Source: Clitopilus passeckerianus (taxonomy: Eukaryota > Basidiomycota > Agaricomycetes > Agaricales > Entolomataceae). From it: DNA of 64,000 nt. Shown here in pieces: positions 1 through 11,679 of this stretch. The notes under the pieces were generated by a model. The model was not told the origin of the DNA. It ran no database searches and was given only the letters and a program-made list of their open reading frames with translations. The stretch covers positions 124,001 through 188,000 of the forward strand of contig CALYLX010000141.1 of NCBI GenBank assembly GCA_944990035.1, in the 5' to 3' direction. A program made the translations under genes and the position numbers. Each line of letters starts with the position of its first letter. The stretch's first letter is position 1.

Positions 1-827
1 CGGTGGGATACACCCCATCCGCTATTACGTTTCGGAGTTCAAAGCAGACTCCTCGGGCCAACTCTTGCTGGATGTTTCGTGAGGAGAGCCCTCGATCTGT
101 CGCCTAAGCCATGCTTGCATGTGGTGTCCAACATTCTTCGCTATAACTTAGGGACGTAAACTTTCAATATTCAATGGCCCATCACACTCTATCTCGTCAT
201 CCACACTTCTTGCAGGTCAATATGGACAAATTAACTAACATTGCTCTTGTATCGTACCGTGTGCCGCCGCAAGGTCATTCTAGGTTGCGTGTTAGATTTC
301 ACTAATTAACAGGCACAGACAGCCGCCTGAGATCGTTCAGACTGTTCGATTGAGCTATCCACCCTTGTTAGGATTAACTCATTCAGTTCAACACCATAAG
401 GTAGGCTGTATCAGCGCTTCTATAATAAGGAACGCTCGCCTGATCAAATGAATACACGGTTCTACCGGAGTGAAAGCGGGGAGGTGTACTGTATAAAACA
501 ACCGCCGACCCTTCTGACATCCCATAGTCACCTTACCTCTCAAACGTTCGTCACCAGGTATTTGAGGCCCAGCCGAGGGTCTTTGCGACCGGAATACACC
601 TGGAGTCCCTTACCGATTACACACCTTACATTCGGATGGCAAATATTGAAGAGCAGTCTCTGAGCGAAAAAACTCGACAAGCTCGGACAGGTAAAGGTCG
701 CCAGGAGCTCTCTTATCGAGCCTTGGTGAAACTGAACTTTTGGGCAGACTTGAAAAAGTCGATCAACTCTGGGCCCGTGCCGGGTACTGAATCGGAATCA
801 ATCAACCCCACAAGCGCCTCCCACACC

Positions 828-962
828 TTCTGGGAGGATCCAGAGGTGCAAAGTCTCATTCAATACGGTCTAGCAGCTTCCTTTGGCCCGTGCGACGATA
901 CAAGCACATATAATGCATTTCTCACTGCTACCCAAAACATCCCACCTGGCCGTGCCTCGTCG
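828..962 (+). repeat. Coding-like relic, copy A of an inverted related pair
   Basis: The translation runs from FWEDPEVQ through PCDD to GRASS (45 residues). It aligns with the segment at 2599-2730 on the other strand at about 19 of 45 residues, counted by hand. Shared residues include FW, PEVQ, G, PCD, Y, FL, N and the terminal GRASS. Similarity held in protein translation suggests two copies of one old coding exon. The surrounding frame ends 39 bases later without a clear splice continuation. No family is recognised, and it may be a gene fragment or an unrecognised exon. Confidence 0.4.
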
Positions 963-2598
963 GTCACTACACACAATAGAGTCGGTATGCAGCCACTTTA
1001 AACTCCAGCCACCAGGCTTTTCTGACAGATCAGCAGTAGCGGGACGTGGTACCACGGTGACCACGACTAGTTCTGGAGAAGCACAGTCATACATGGCACA
1101 CAACCTTTTCGGTGAGTTCTTTGGCTGACACTCGTTGCCAATCTCGATTAGCTGATGCATCATCCCTTTGGCTAGTATCTCGGGGTGCAGATACCACGAT
1201 GGCGACTCGCGGAGAGAAAGGGACTGTCGACCACCGCATTGATAATACAATAAGTAAGCTGTTTCCGGTCTTGATAGTTAATCTCAACTGACTATCCTCA
1301 TTCATCGAAAGTAAGTCTACAATCAGTTAATATACATAGTCTAGCCGAGATACCTCGGCTGAAAGTGTTAAGTCTAGGTCTTGGTCCAGTGTGCTTCGTA
1401 TTGATACTTAGCTATGCGATATTCTGGGCCAGTGGGTTTGGCTGGCGGTGGCCAGCATCGAGTCCAGCCTGAAACCCAGAAGAAATATGAAGAAGTTTCA
1501 AGGAAAATTCTAACGTATTTAGTATATATCTTGACCGCACCTTTCCATGACCTAAGCCTTTAAACATATAATCTAGCACGTTTCCCGAGCGGCCAATTCA
1601 GCGGGCTGCCGTAACTCTGCGCTAAATCCCCCCCTCTCACTATGGTTTCAAGGTGAAGGTAGAATTCAAGGGGTCCGAGGTCTATCAACCCCCAACGCGT
1701 ACGTTCCTCCGCAAGGCTGGGTAATATCTTCTGAACTAAGACCCCCTTGCTTGGCAACAGCCGTCCCCTTGTGTAAACTACCACATGCATACTACTATCC
1801 CTTTCACGGTCAGAAGGGGTGGTTGAGTTCACGGCCGGTACATGATTAGGCACGGCCCTAAGCTAACCATCTGAAGCAGATTATAATTACTGGCAAGCTA
1901 ATACACCTTCGGCAAGACCCGTTCTTCTGCTACCTTCAGCCCCAAGGTGGTATCGGCGTGGCGCAGGTTTACTCCCCATCAATAGCACTACCCAATCAGA
2001 TAATTGCTGAGCGATCAGCTGAAAGCAGTCATTCGTTATTCAAGAGGGATTTCCTTCTACATTCGTCCAGTTCCTCCTGAAGTTAGAGAGAGAGTAGAAC
2101 GTGGATTTTGTTACATAGTGAATGTACTAAAGGTGCTATCATTGGGCCGAACTACTGGGCCTCCGTCTCGTCATCGTCTTCGTCGCCATTCTTGACCACC
2201 TTATTATCGATAAAAACCCCGTGTGGGGAAACTTTATGTGATTTAGTAATAAGTCACAAACGCTAGGCCCGATTTGAGCATCAACTCACGCAATACGTTC
2301 GAATCGCGCTGGACTGAAGTGCTTTCCTTCCCTTTGGCTCGCAGAGCCGCAGGCCCCTGATCACCAACTAGGCAAAGGGTATCAGCAGCGTTTGAGACTA
2401 CACTAAGCCCCGAACAAAAGAGGTAGACTCACGAATTGTATTGCGTGCCGCGTACGATACAACGGTGTGGTAGCTCGTCGTGGTATCCTCTGCTGCGTGA
2501 CCTGAAACTGAAGGTGTGTGGTCGTTAACGTTGTCAACATTGGATGCCGAATACGGGTTGATTGCAATTTACGCACTCAACACATTTTGAACAGATCT

Positions 2599-2730
2599 AG
2601 AGGAAGCTCGACCAGATTGACAATTCTCTGACTCTTTGAGAAATTCTGTGTATCCAGCATTGTCACAGGGCTTTGACGTCTGCTCAAAACCCATCCGCAG
2701 AGCGTATTGAACTTCGGGTCGTGCCCAAAA
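2599..2730 (-). repeat. Coding-like relic, copy B of an inverted related pair
   Basis: On the minus strand the translation FW-x2-PEVQ...PCD...GRASS aligns with copy A at 828-962, with one single-residue gap. The open frame extends upstream to about 3051, but that extension shows no similarity to copy A. The two copies lie about 1.6 kb apart in opposite orientation. No function can be assigned. Confidence 0.4.
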
Positions 2731-5004
2731 TGCTGCCACATTCGAGCCGCCGGAGCTGGCCAATGCGGTGTTTCCGGTTGGGTTTCCATGCGGAGAGACT
2801 GACCGAGAAGCATGGGCGATCAGTGGAAAGGAACAGCCGTGAGAGTGTTCTAAACTTACTTGTCTGGTTGATGGGCATCGGATATGCTGGCAGAGGTTCG
2901 TGCATGTTGTTGCTCGCTGTTTCTTTCCTCGAATGGCCGGAAACCAGAGCTGGACATGAGATATAAAAGAATTAGCCTGGCCCGCCGGGTAAGAGACAAG
3001 AGCATTGACCGCTGTTGGTAATGCGTTCAAACATTGCAGTGTCGTCCCCACGTGAAGCCACCTTCCGCCTTTTGGGTGGCAACGTCGTTTCCGGCATTAG
3101 GAGATGGTGTGCAAGGATGGGTGCTCAAAATACTTATCAAAGAAAGAAGAGTTACGGAATTGACCTACCACCCAGGTATAAATACGCCGTATTCATCTGC
3201 GGGGGGTACTTCGATTTCCGACGTTCTCGGGAGGACTCTACTCACCGTCACATCCTAGGACGGCAGTAAAACAACCTGTCATGATTTGTACATGTTCCCG
3301 TGACCGGTGTTCATAAAGCTCTCCCATAACAGAATAAGCGCTTGCAGGCGCCTTGTTTCTTAACAGAAGCTGGGGTACGCTTATGAACGTGGCACCAAAA
3401 ACCTCCAAACGGAAGGAGGAACAACCTGGGGCGTGCACGAATGTATTGACTGCGGGTCATCGGGACGAAGTGAACAACCACGAGTCGAGATCCAGACGAA
3501 TAGAGTCTCTGGAAGCAAGCACAACCCTTGACCCCGTGTCACTTTAAGTTTGAGAACCATTAATGGGGCGCGCGTGTTGAATGTGTTCGGCGGGGAACTC
3601 CGTAGTTGTGCTAAATGTAATGTTCGAGAAAATATTAATACAGTGTGTCGGCCCTGAGCAAGAGGATATGCCTCGTGGATTGCGAGTAGCCTCAGAGGCG
3701 TGCAGAAGCTTATTTGACACCCTGCGTGAGATTCTCATAATCTGTCGTCCCGAATTCCTGAGAAAATGGATCTGCGATTCAGATGTAACGGTGGTTTTAT
3801 GGGTCACGAAAGCATCCTCCAATTTTTCCCAAGCAGCAATCCGACGAAGTTGGATATAGGTGCCTATCTCTCGGTCGTCGCTAGCTTGGGGCGCAGGGCA
3901 GAGCGAAGATTCTCACCAAGTATAGTTGTAGAAATCCGTTTGCCGCGACCATGTCATTTCGAATCTTGAGGTGAGTTCTTTGCGATTCCAGCTCCAACGT
4001 ACGTTTCCTCGCGCGCTCCCGAATGAATGTGACTCGGATGATTGGGCAATTGAGACGACGGAAATAAACATGAGGTGGAACGAAGGTGTGAAAACTGCCC
4101 CAGATGGAGGTAGAAGTACGGATTCCTAGTAGCAGTCTCTCACCAGAAACACTGGCACAGTAACAGCGTGTTTTCATACACAAGAGACCGTGTTGGGGCC
4201 AGATCGAAAATAGCACACTCACTTTCCGAGATTGAGGAGAGAGCCAGCACGCCACTGGCAGGTAGAGCCGGCACGACCTCCATTCTCATCCCCTGAATTT
4301 ATCCCGCTGTAGGAGAAAACACTGAAACTAGGGAGCTAAAGGCCAAGTCAGGCCAGGCCAGTCAATGGACCAATGGATCGCTTTTGTTCACGCTTCCCGG
4401 TACGATAGACCCCGAAAGCATGGAGAATAATTGTTGCGTCCTAATTGGTGACATATAGAGTAGAGGGAGATGCTTGATGGAAGAGTGGCTAGATTCACGT
4501 TGTTGTTGGTTGCGGTAAAATAGTCCAACGTCAAGCAAGTTTGGTTTTAGAGGTAACATCGGAATCGGAACCTAAAGCGGGGTTTGACGCAGACCATTCT
4601 TCACATCGAGCTCGTATTCTCCTTTGAGAGAAATCAACGCCTGACAAGCGCCAACTGGAATATGCGGTAAGGTTTGTTCTATGTCGAACAAAGCTCTGCG
4701 ACCAGGCTTTTCTCTTGCCCACGACGGCGACAAAGCTTGATACAAATACCCCTCAGCCCTAGACCACGAGTTCTTTTTCGACGCATAAGGCGTGTCACTC
4801 CAGCTGAATTATGTATACAGGAATGACAGAGTCTGCTCAAGTAAGTATTCACTCCCAGCTAGGTCTATGGATAGTGTTGGCACAAGCCTCACCTAGAGCC
4901 AATTTCCTGTTCAAGTAGTACCTCGAGGCAAGCCTGAGGATCATCCAGGTTAGTGCCCCAAATCGTCTATCCTTCACGGTTATACAGGCTGCAGGATTAT
5001 ATTT

Positions 5005-6939
5005 TTACCACTCATCCTCCCTGCCAATGATGTTACCCCAAGCTCGGATCTTCCGCACCTCCTTCACGGGACCTCCTTCGGTCTCTCTGACAATCCTCCC
5101 ACTTATCCCATTCTGTATCAATAGATCACCAATCATATTCCCTATTGTCACTATCTCGAGCGTCCGACATCCATCAGCTAAATCCTGCGCAGCCTGTTGG
5201 AAGGAAGCCGGTCCATACTTTCCGTACTGCTTCTCAGGAACGCCACCAACGTCCCAACGGGCATAATCTTCCCAGTTGTAAGATGATTTGAAGAACGGTG
5301 CGTTGTAGGAGTTGAGTGGACCGGATAAAGTAAGGCGTTGAAGTTTGTGAAGACGTGAAAGCGAAGCAGTGATCGAATCCTAGAATGCCCACTTAGCGCC
5401 TCTCAGAGGAAAAGAAGGTAACGTCTACCCACAATAGTATCGTCGCTGTCACCCATGAGCTCCAATTCTTCGAGGTTTGGCGCGGCCTTCGCCACACTCA
5501 TGAGATAGTTCCCGTCGAATCTTCTTGCTGCCTTTTGCACGGGCACTTCCGTGATGCCCCCGTTTTCATCTTCTCGCCAACGATGTCCTTCAAAAGGCTT
5601 TGGGCTGTTCCCGGATTGCCTTCGGTGGATGCCGAGGCTTCGAAGGGCAGGCAAAGCACCATTTGGTGGAATAGCTCGGAGTAGATATGACGCTTGAGCG
5701 TTGTAGGTATCTACCAGGCACAAGGCAACGAGATATTGAGCGACATGAGGGAGGAGAGCGCGAGCTGAAGCGAAATCACTCTATGATCCAGTATTGTGAA
5801 TAAGCTCTCCAGGTCAGATAATCGGAGTAGCATGCCTACCTTGAAGCTCTTCAAGTTGGTCAGCATCCCACCCTCAAAGCCGTCGAACCAGTTTCCTTTC
5901 ACCCCCCTCCAGAGTTCGATTCTCTCCAGAGTGGGGTGTGCCTTCCAGAATTGACTCGTCGATGATAGTTTAGGAACTTCGAAATGATCGAGTATAAGGG
6001 TGCGGAGATTAGGGAAAACGTATGATAAAAGCCCTGTAGCATCAACACCTGCTAGCCTGCGAGGGTCCGCCAAACGTAGTTCGAGGGTATGTAGGGGCCG
6101 GGGAAGGTTCGAAAGATCAAACTGTATAAGGGTCGAGGTGTCTTCTGTGTCTGGTCGAGGAACTTCAGTTATGCCTTTCCGAATCATCAGAATAGGTCAC
6201 TTACATCCTATGAGGTCGCCTTCCAGTCGAATACTGGTGAGTCCCTATGGAATAATCAGTGCCTTAGAACGAGAGCCCAAGAATGTTGGTTGTGCATGCT
6301 CACCTCAATAGTGAATAGTTCGGACTGTATCCATTCAGTTCCTTGATCCTGAGATACACCTGTCATATGAACTTCTTTGAGATCTGGACACTTTGTCTTC
6401 AAGTTGTGCCAGAAAACTGCAGGCAATGTTGGTGGTTCACCCCAAACGTGGAGGCCAGCTAGGTGAAGGGTCAACGATATAAGATTCCCAAGTCCATTGA
6501 CATCCATCAACTTTTGAAGTTGTTCGAGGCAAGTTGATGATTCACGATTCGAGGCTGAATCGTCAGAACCGATGCAGAGGTAGCGAACGCAATGGCTAGG
6601 TGACGGGTCTCTCTTCTTACGTGCGCTACCCCCGATCACTGCGTTTGCTGCAGTAGTGAACCGTTCAAGCGCAGGTAAGGTCTGTTCATCGCCAAATAGG
6701 CGTATGTTATGGTAGAGAATGTGTGGGATGACGACGTCATAAAAACGGCGGCAGGTAAGCGCGAGCGAAAGCAGGGTCGGAACACGGATGGATAAAGGCA
6801 AGTGAGCTGAGATGATAGAAAAGAGTTCTGGGAAGAGTTTGGTGAACGACGCCGGCGTCGACGTGGTCATGGCTTCGAAGATTGGTGGGTCTTGAAATGG
6901 AGGGTGTTGGTAAAAGTACTCAAAGATATGGATGGCCAA
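5005..6939 (-). CDS. F-box/leucine-rich-repeat-type protein
   Basis: Five phase-consistent exons: 6939-6304, 6244-6205, 6162-5840, 5780-5433 and 5379-5005, giving 573 residues. An F-box-like N-terminus (LFPELFSIISAHLP, then LLSLALTCRRFYDVVIP) is followed by irregular leucine-rich segments such as LHTLELRLADP, LRTLILDHFEVP and LEELELMGDSDD. This is the usual architecture of the large mushroom F-box families, which present substrates to SCF ubiquitin ligases. The substrate is unknown. An internal ATG at 6870 (MTTSTPASF) sits just before the F-box and may be the true start. Exon 2 is only 40 nt. The frame stays open across all junctions, so the gene looks intact. Confidence 0.8.
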
Positions 6940-7780
6940 GCAAGGGCGCGTCGACTACCATCAGCATCACCGATGAGATGTTTTCCAATGAAACTATTCT
7001 CCTAAGTAGCACTGTGTCGGGAGATCCCCCTGTGGCAGAAGGCTAAATCATTGGTAACAGGGCAGAGTTCGTACAAATGAACATCGACCGGCGCCGTATA
7101 GATATGAATGAATTGGGGCTTGATTGGTTGCGACGAGACTCTGGAGATGCAACTAAACGTGTAGCAGGAAGGCCAGGCTGAGGCTGTGCACAATGTGTTG
7201 ATCATGATGGAATTTAGAGTTTGCTTCCGCTCACAGGCACAGGGTCGGTGTACGACGACTCTGAACCGAGGTCCAGGCCGCTATGGGACGAAAGCCTGGA
7301 CGCTTTCCGTACGAAGTGCGCTATCTGAACGAATAGATCAGAACGATATTCCTCAACACAAGTCTCCATACTACGAAGAACGATAAAAGGCATGTCATTG
7401 GATCACCCCCGAAAAATTGAATTGGAAGTGCAAGCCAGTGCAAGCCGATCTCGGCGCAGATCAGCCAGATTTGAGTTGATCGGATCACTCTCCCTTTGTG
7501 AACGGGCCGGGACACTCTCACAACCTGACTGACGACCAACTTCTTTCAATAGTTTCCAACGGGGTTTGCCTGCTACAGGGCTCAATATTCAATGATAACT
7601 CAGCGCAAAAGATGCATAAATTTGACACATTGCTGGTCTTTTTGGAGATATACATTCGTGCCGAAGGTTGATGTCAGTACAAAACCCAGGACTTCATGAT
7701 TTCCTCCGATTCCACAGCGGCTGGTTCGCCTCGATTCACCAAACTACTTCTCATTTGCGCTGGTCGCATTTGATTCTATC
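6940..7780. other. Intergenic between divergent F-box and secreted-protein genes
   Basis: No gene is seen. The stretch must hold the divergent promoters of the F-box gene and the small secreted protein. No clear TATA box or repeat was identified, and short open frames on both strands look like chance. Confidence 0.5.
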
Positions 7781-8628
7781 ATGCTTTTTAAGTCTCTCTT
7801 CATTTGTGCTTCTTTGGCTACCTTCGTTGTCTCTGCGACGCCATTGCCAGATTCAGACTTGCTGGACCGTGATTTGGAGCCCGAGCTCTATGACCGCGAC
7901 TTCTTTGACGAGGTTCTCCCTCGTGCGCCCACGGTAAGCATACCTTCATTGCCTCGGCCCCGCTCAAAGTACCCACGCCCATCTAGAAACTCTTCCCCAC
8001 GGCACATACAGCAAGAACGACGCCATCAACTTCGTGAAAAATATACCTAATCACAAGTTGACAGGCGGCGGTGTCAAGGGAACAATCCATACCGCTGATG
8101 CGAAGGGAAACACTAACAGTGCCCGACCACAAGATGGAGTAGGTCCTTACCGTATTAGAGGTATCCTTGTTGTAGGTTTACTAATGTTTCCTCGTAATAG
8201 CACCGACTGGACTATCAAGGAAAAACTAGTGATGGTAAACACAACGTTCAGGTCCAAATCAACGGCGCAACTGGGAAAACGACCGTCGGGGGCGTAAAGA
8301 CGAATGGTAACTGGAGTCCAAACCGAGTATGTTCTCATTCACGCGACAATGTCTGTTTTTCTGACAAGAAACATCCTACCGTTGACAGCTGAAGAAAGAG
8401 CTTACGCACTCCATCATGCACCCGGCAAAGGACAAGCACGGTAATGAGTACCTCCGCACGCAGAAATCCGGCAAGGCACCGACACATCCAGACGGAAGGA
8501 AAATGACGAATGCCGAGGCAAGGAAGGGAAAGCCACGCACACGGAAGCCCAAGAATCCCAATTCCAAGTCAAACAGGAAAGCAGTACGCAAGTCGTGGGG
8601 TAAGCGAGAAGTAGTGTACTACAATTAG
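7781..8628 (+). CDS. Small secreted basic protein with acidic pro-segment
   Basis: The N-terminus MLFKSLFICASLATFVVSA is a clear signal peptide. It is followed by an acidic stretch (DSDLLDRDLEPELYDRDFFDE) ending in LPRAP, then a mature part rich in Gly, Asn, Lys and Arg. The last 70 residues are strongly basic (KPRTRKPKNPNSKSNRK). Exons: 7781-7932; a second ending at GARPQDG-like residues near 8138; a third from CACCGACTGG to the CCAAACCGA donor near 8325; and a last from about 8391 to 8628, in frame. The first splice junction is unresolved: the strong donor gtaagc at 7933 needs an acceptor at gcaag, or a weaker donor seven bases upstream pairs with ctag. No family is recognised. Export and pro-peptide processing are inferred. 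Confidence 0.6.
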
Positions 8629-8937
8629 GAGGATGGGACGTCGCCCTTGTAGCCATATGGATTCTTTTGGGTTGATCAACATCGATGATTCAATTGAGAG
8701 AGCTCCGAGATAAGTCATTGATTGCGAGCTGAAGATTGGAGTTCATCGGTTTTAATGGGTCCTTGACACAGTGGGGACGGATAAACTGGGCCCCCGTCAT
8801 GACTATGACCTGCCCTGTTGGCTTTGAAAACCCGAAGGAGGTCATCATCATATAAAATGCATGCGTCACTACAGGGCCATTGAACCAGACACATGCAGGA
8901 TTGCGATTTGGTTACGCAAATAGATTGTAGAGGTTTT
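8629..8937. other. Intergenic between convergent genes
   Basis: This is 3' flank of both the secreted-protein gene and the first PARG gene. Nothing else is seen. Confidence 0.5.
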
Positions 8938-9967
8938 TTAAACTTTCACGCCTTGGAAAGCTTCCTTGAAGATACCGAAGTTCCCTTCGCCATTCTCTGC
9001 AGTACTGTAAACCGCGAACACGACACGGCAAAACCAGCCTCTGAACTCGGGTTCGAGCAGAATATTCCTCATCTCTTCGGCAACGAGCTTAGGAGGGCAG
9101 AAGTATGCACCACAGCCCATCGCACCTAGACACGGAAGTAAGTCCTTGCGTCAACATAAGCGAAGAGTCGGGGGACGAGGCCTACCCAAAACCAAATAAT
9201 GCTGCCCATAGCGTACGGCTATTCTATAAACTAACCTGATTTTTCCTCTTAAGTCTTCCAAATCCTGCGTTTTGGCGAATCCTTCGCCACCTCTGGTCAG
9301 CTTTGGGTCCCTGGGCGCAGCCACGGTGATCACAGAGACGATCTGCCTATCTTCGAGTTTGAGTTCGACGCAACCTTGGTCGAGCTCATCCTTGAAGATC
9401 ACCACGCCTGGCGAGTATATACCTGCGACTGAGCCTGGGCCAAGATTTGGCCACGGGTAGTATGAGGGCTTGAGAGTTGCGTAGAGAGTTGATGAATAGC
9501 ATAGCGCCTCTTCCTGCATAGCAAACAACGATCGTCATCATTGAAGGAAATTTTGGTGGATGTGGAGCACATACCTGTGTTTTGTAAAGAGTTTCAACCC
9601 ATCCGCCGCCCGGATACTCATCACTGGCGAGATTCAGCACCGCAACCTTGCCCTTCGCATCCTCGGGGAACTCCTTCAAAATCGCCCTTGCTGCGACGTA
9701 CGAATCCGAATTGACAATCTTAACCGGGTATGGTTCATACTCTGGACACTTCAGACCACCAGAGGCCACGGTGACCTTGAGTTCATTCGAGAACTGAGCG
9801 TCCTCGACAAAAGTTGATTCTGAAGTGGCTCCATCTTTCTCGTGTTCTTTGATTATGGCCTCTGACCGCTCAATAGTGTCCTCAGCAATCTTCTTTCTGC
9901 CAGCGAGCTTTGGTGCGGACCGCTTTTGTCCAGCGAATGATGCCATGGTATAGTTGACGAAAGACAT
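8938..9967 (-). CDS. Microbial-type poly(ADP-ribose) glycohydrolase domain protein (copy 1)
   Basis: Three exons (9967-9575, 9513-9186, 9125-8938) encode 302 residues. The bacterial-type PARG signature is intact: PGGGWVETLYKT joined across intron 1 to QEEALCYSS, the GGG-x8-QEE motif that binds ADP-ribose and carries the catalytic glutamate. Further family blocks are AVLNLASDEYPGGGW, VITVAAP and LVLGAMGCGAY. Family members hydrolyse ADP-ribose polymers; a role in NAD or DNA-damage metabolism is inferred. A frame extension to an ATG at 10021 exists, but the paralog starts at the residue equivalent to 9967. It is the downstream member of a tandem pair with identical exon lengths. Confidence 0.85.
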
Positions 9968-10297
9968 GGGAGGATTTTGGGCGTCTATGTGCCAACAGCA
10001 TTTGATTAGTACATAATCCATCCCTTTAGAGGGGTTCCGTGTATGTCCACTTGGTCAGGGGATCATGACCCATTTCGACTTTTTCGCCCTCAAACATCGC
10101 CTGGGCGCTTGCGACAGGTGTATCCACCACTAGATAACGCGATGGTGGTCGGCATAATACGATGATTGATATGAGGTATGAACTGGATGGACAAGAGAGA
10201 TGGCAATAGAGCCCGAAGAAAAGTAAGTATTTGTAATTTTGGCAATCACAGGAACGATGTAGAACAAGGTATTCCAGAACATATAGTTACCGGTTGG
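9968..10297. other. Spacer between tandem PARG genes
   Basis: This is the promoter of copy 1 and 3' flank of copy 2. No other feature is seen. Confidence 0.5.
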
Positions 10298-11326
10298 CTA
10301 GACTTTCACGCCTTCGAACGCCTCCTTGAAAACATCATAGTTCCCCCCACCGTTCTGAGCAGTGCTGTAAACCGCGAACACGACACGGCGGAACCAGCCT
10401 CTGAACTCGGGTTCGAGCAAAATATTCCTCATCTCTTCAGCAACGAGCTTAGGAGGACAGCGGTATGCACCACAGCCCATCGCACCTGATAGCATACGAA
10501 AAATCAGTACATTATGAGCAGGAACGAAGTTGGAGGAAGAACCCACCCGACACCAAATAGTGCTGCCCATAGCGTACGGCCATCCGGTACACCAACCTGA
10601 TTTTCCCTCTCAAATCCTCTAAATCCTCCTGGTTGGCGAGAGCCTTTCGGTCCTGGGTCAGCTTGGGCCATCTCGGGGCAGCGACGGTGATCACAGAGAC
10701 GATTCGCCTGTCTCCCTTCTCGAGCGGGACGCAACCCTGATCGAGTTCATCCTTGAAGATGACTACGCCTGGAGAGTATATGCCAGCAACTGAGCCAGGG
10801 CCGAGATTGGGCCAGGGGTACCAAGAGGGCTTGAGAGTCGCGTACAGGGTTGAGGAGTAGCACAGAGCCTCTTCCTAGAGATCATACCGCACCATTCAGT
10901 ATTGAGAGCAGGGTATGCGTGTGAAAACCATACCTGCGTCATACAAAGACTTTCAACCCATCCGCCACCAGGATGTTGATCACTGGCCAGATTCAGCACC
11001 GTAACCTTTCCCTTCGCATCCTCGGGGAATTCCTTGAGGATCGCTCTCGCTGCGGCGTACGAGTCCGAGTTGATGACCTGAACGAGTGCTGGCTCGTATC
11101 CTGGAGACTTCAGATCGCCAGAAGCCACCAAAGTTTGGAGATCATTCGAAAACTGATCGTCCTTGACAAAGGTTGCTTCCAAAGTCGCACCATCTGTTTC
11201 ATGCTCCTGGATTATGGCTGCCGAGCGCTCGATAGTGTCCTGAGCAATTGCCTTTCGACGGGCGAGGTTTGGAGGAGAGCGATCTTGCTCTATGACTGAT
11301 GCCATGATACGGTTGATGAAAGACAT
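10298..11326 (-). CDS. Microbial-type poly(ADP-ribose) glycohydrolase domain protein (copy 2)
   Basis: Exons 11326-10934, 10874-10547 and 10485-10298 measure 393, 328 and 188 nt, exactly as in the neighbouring copy, and also give 302 residues. The GGG...QEE signature is preserved (HPGGGWVESLCMT then QEEALCYSS), again split by the intron between Q and EE. The C-terminal block LVAEEMRNILLEPEFRGWF is nearly the same in both copies. Substitutions are scattered, for example DQHPGGG for DEYPGGG. Both copies look functional, so the duplication is either recent or selected. Function is as for copy 1. Confidence 0.85.
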
Positions 11327-11679
11327 GGAGGTGTTTGAAAACGTCGCCGCTCAAACTTTGGGCGTCTGTGGGCACCAAATAAACGTTTCCTTGGCGAAAG
11401 ATCCATTCTATATAAGATCAATTGGTTAAATACCTTTACGAGTTCACATACTATGACTTACATTGACTTTTCGGCACCGACGTGGCGCCTTGACGCTTGC
11501 TACACGTACGCCCAACTGTTGCAAAGGCATGGTGGTGGTTGAGATTGTCACGCGTCACACGCGTTACTTTCAGTTATCCCATTGCTGGCTCAGGCTCAGG
11601 CTTGATCCTCATGCGAATTCATTCTTATACCTGAAGTCCTACCCTGTCGTGTCTTACAGCTCCATGGAACAGGAAGATG
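11327..11679. other. Intergenic upstream of PARG copy 2
   Basis: A TATA-like tatataag lies near 11410. Otherwise this holds the 3' flank of the next minus-strand gene, and no gene is seen. Confidence 0.4.

Larger units (their letters stand above)
1..5004. other. Gene-poor stretch
   Basis: No open reading frame here has recognisable domains, and no convincing spliced gene could be assembled. Open frames are short and overlap on both strands. The only structure found is a pair of related short coding-like segments in opposite orientation, listed separately. Stop-rich, non-repetitive sequence fits old degraded coding or transposon-derived DNA, but no terminal repeats, reverse transcriptase or transposase motif was seen. 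Confidence 0.5.

Noticed and set aside
1..5004. Degraded transposon
   Set aside because: No terminal inverted or direct long repeats and no transposase or reverse-transcriptase motif could be seen.
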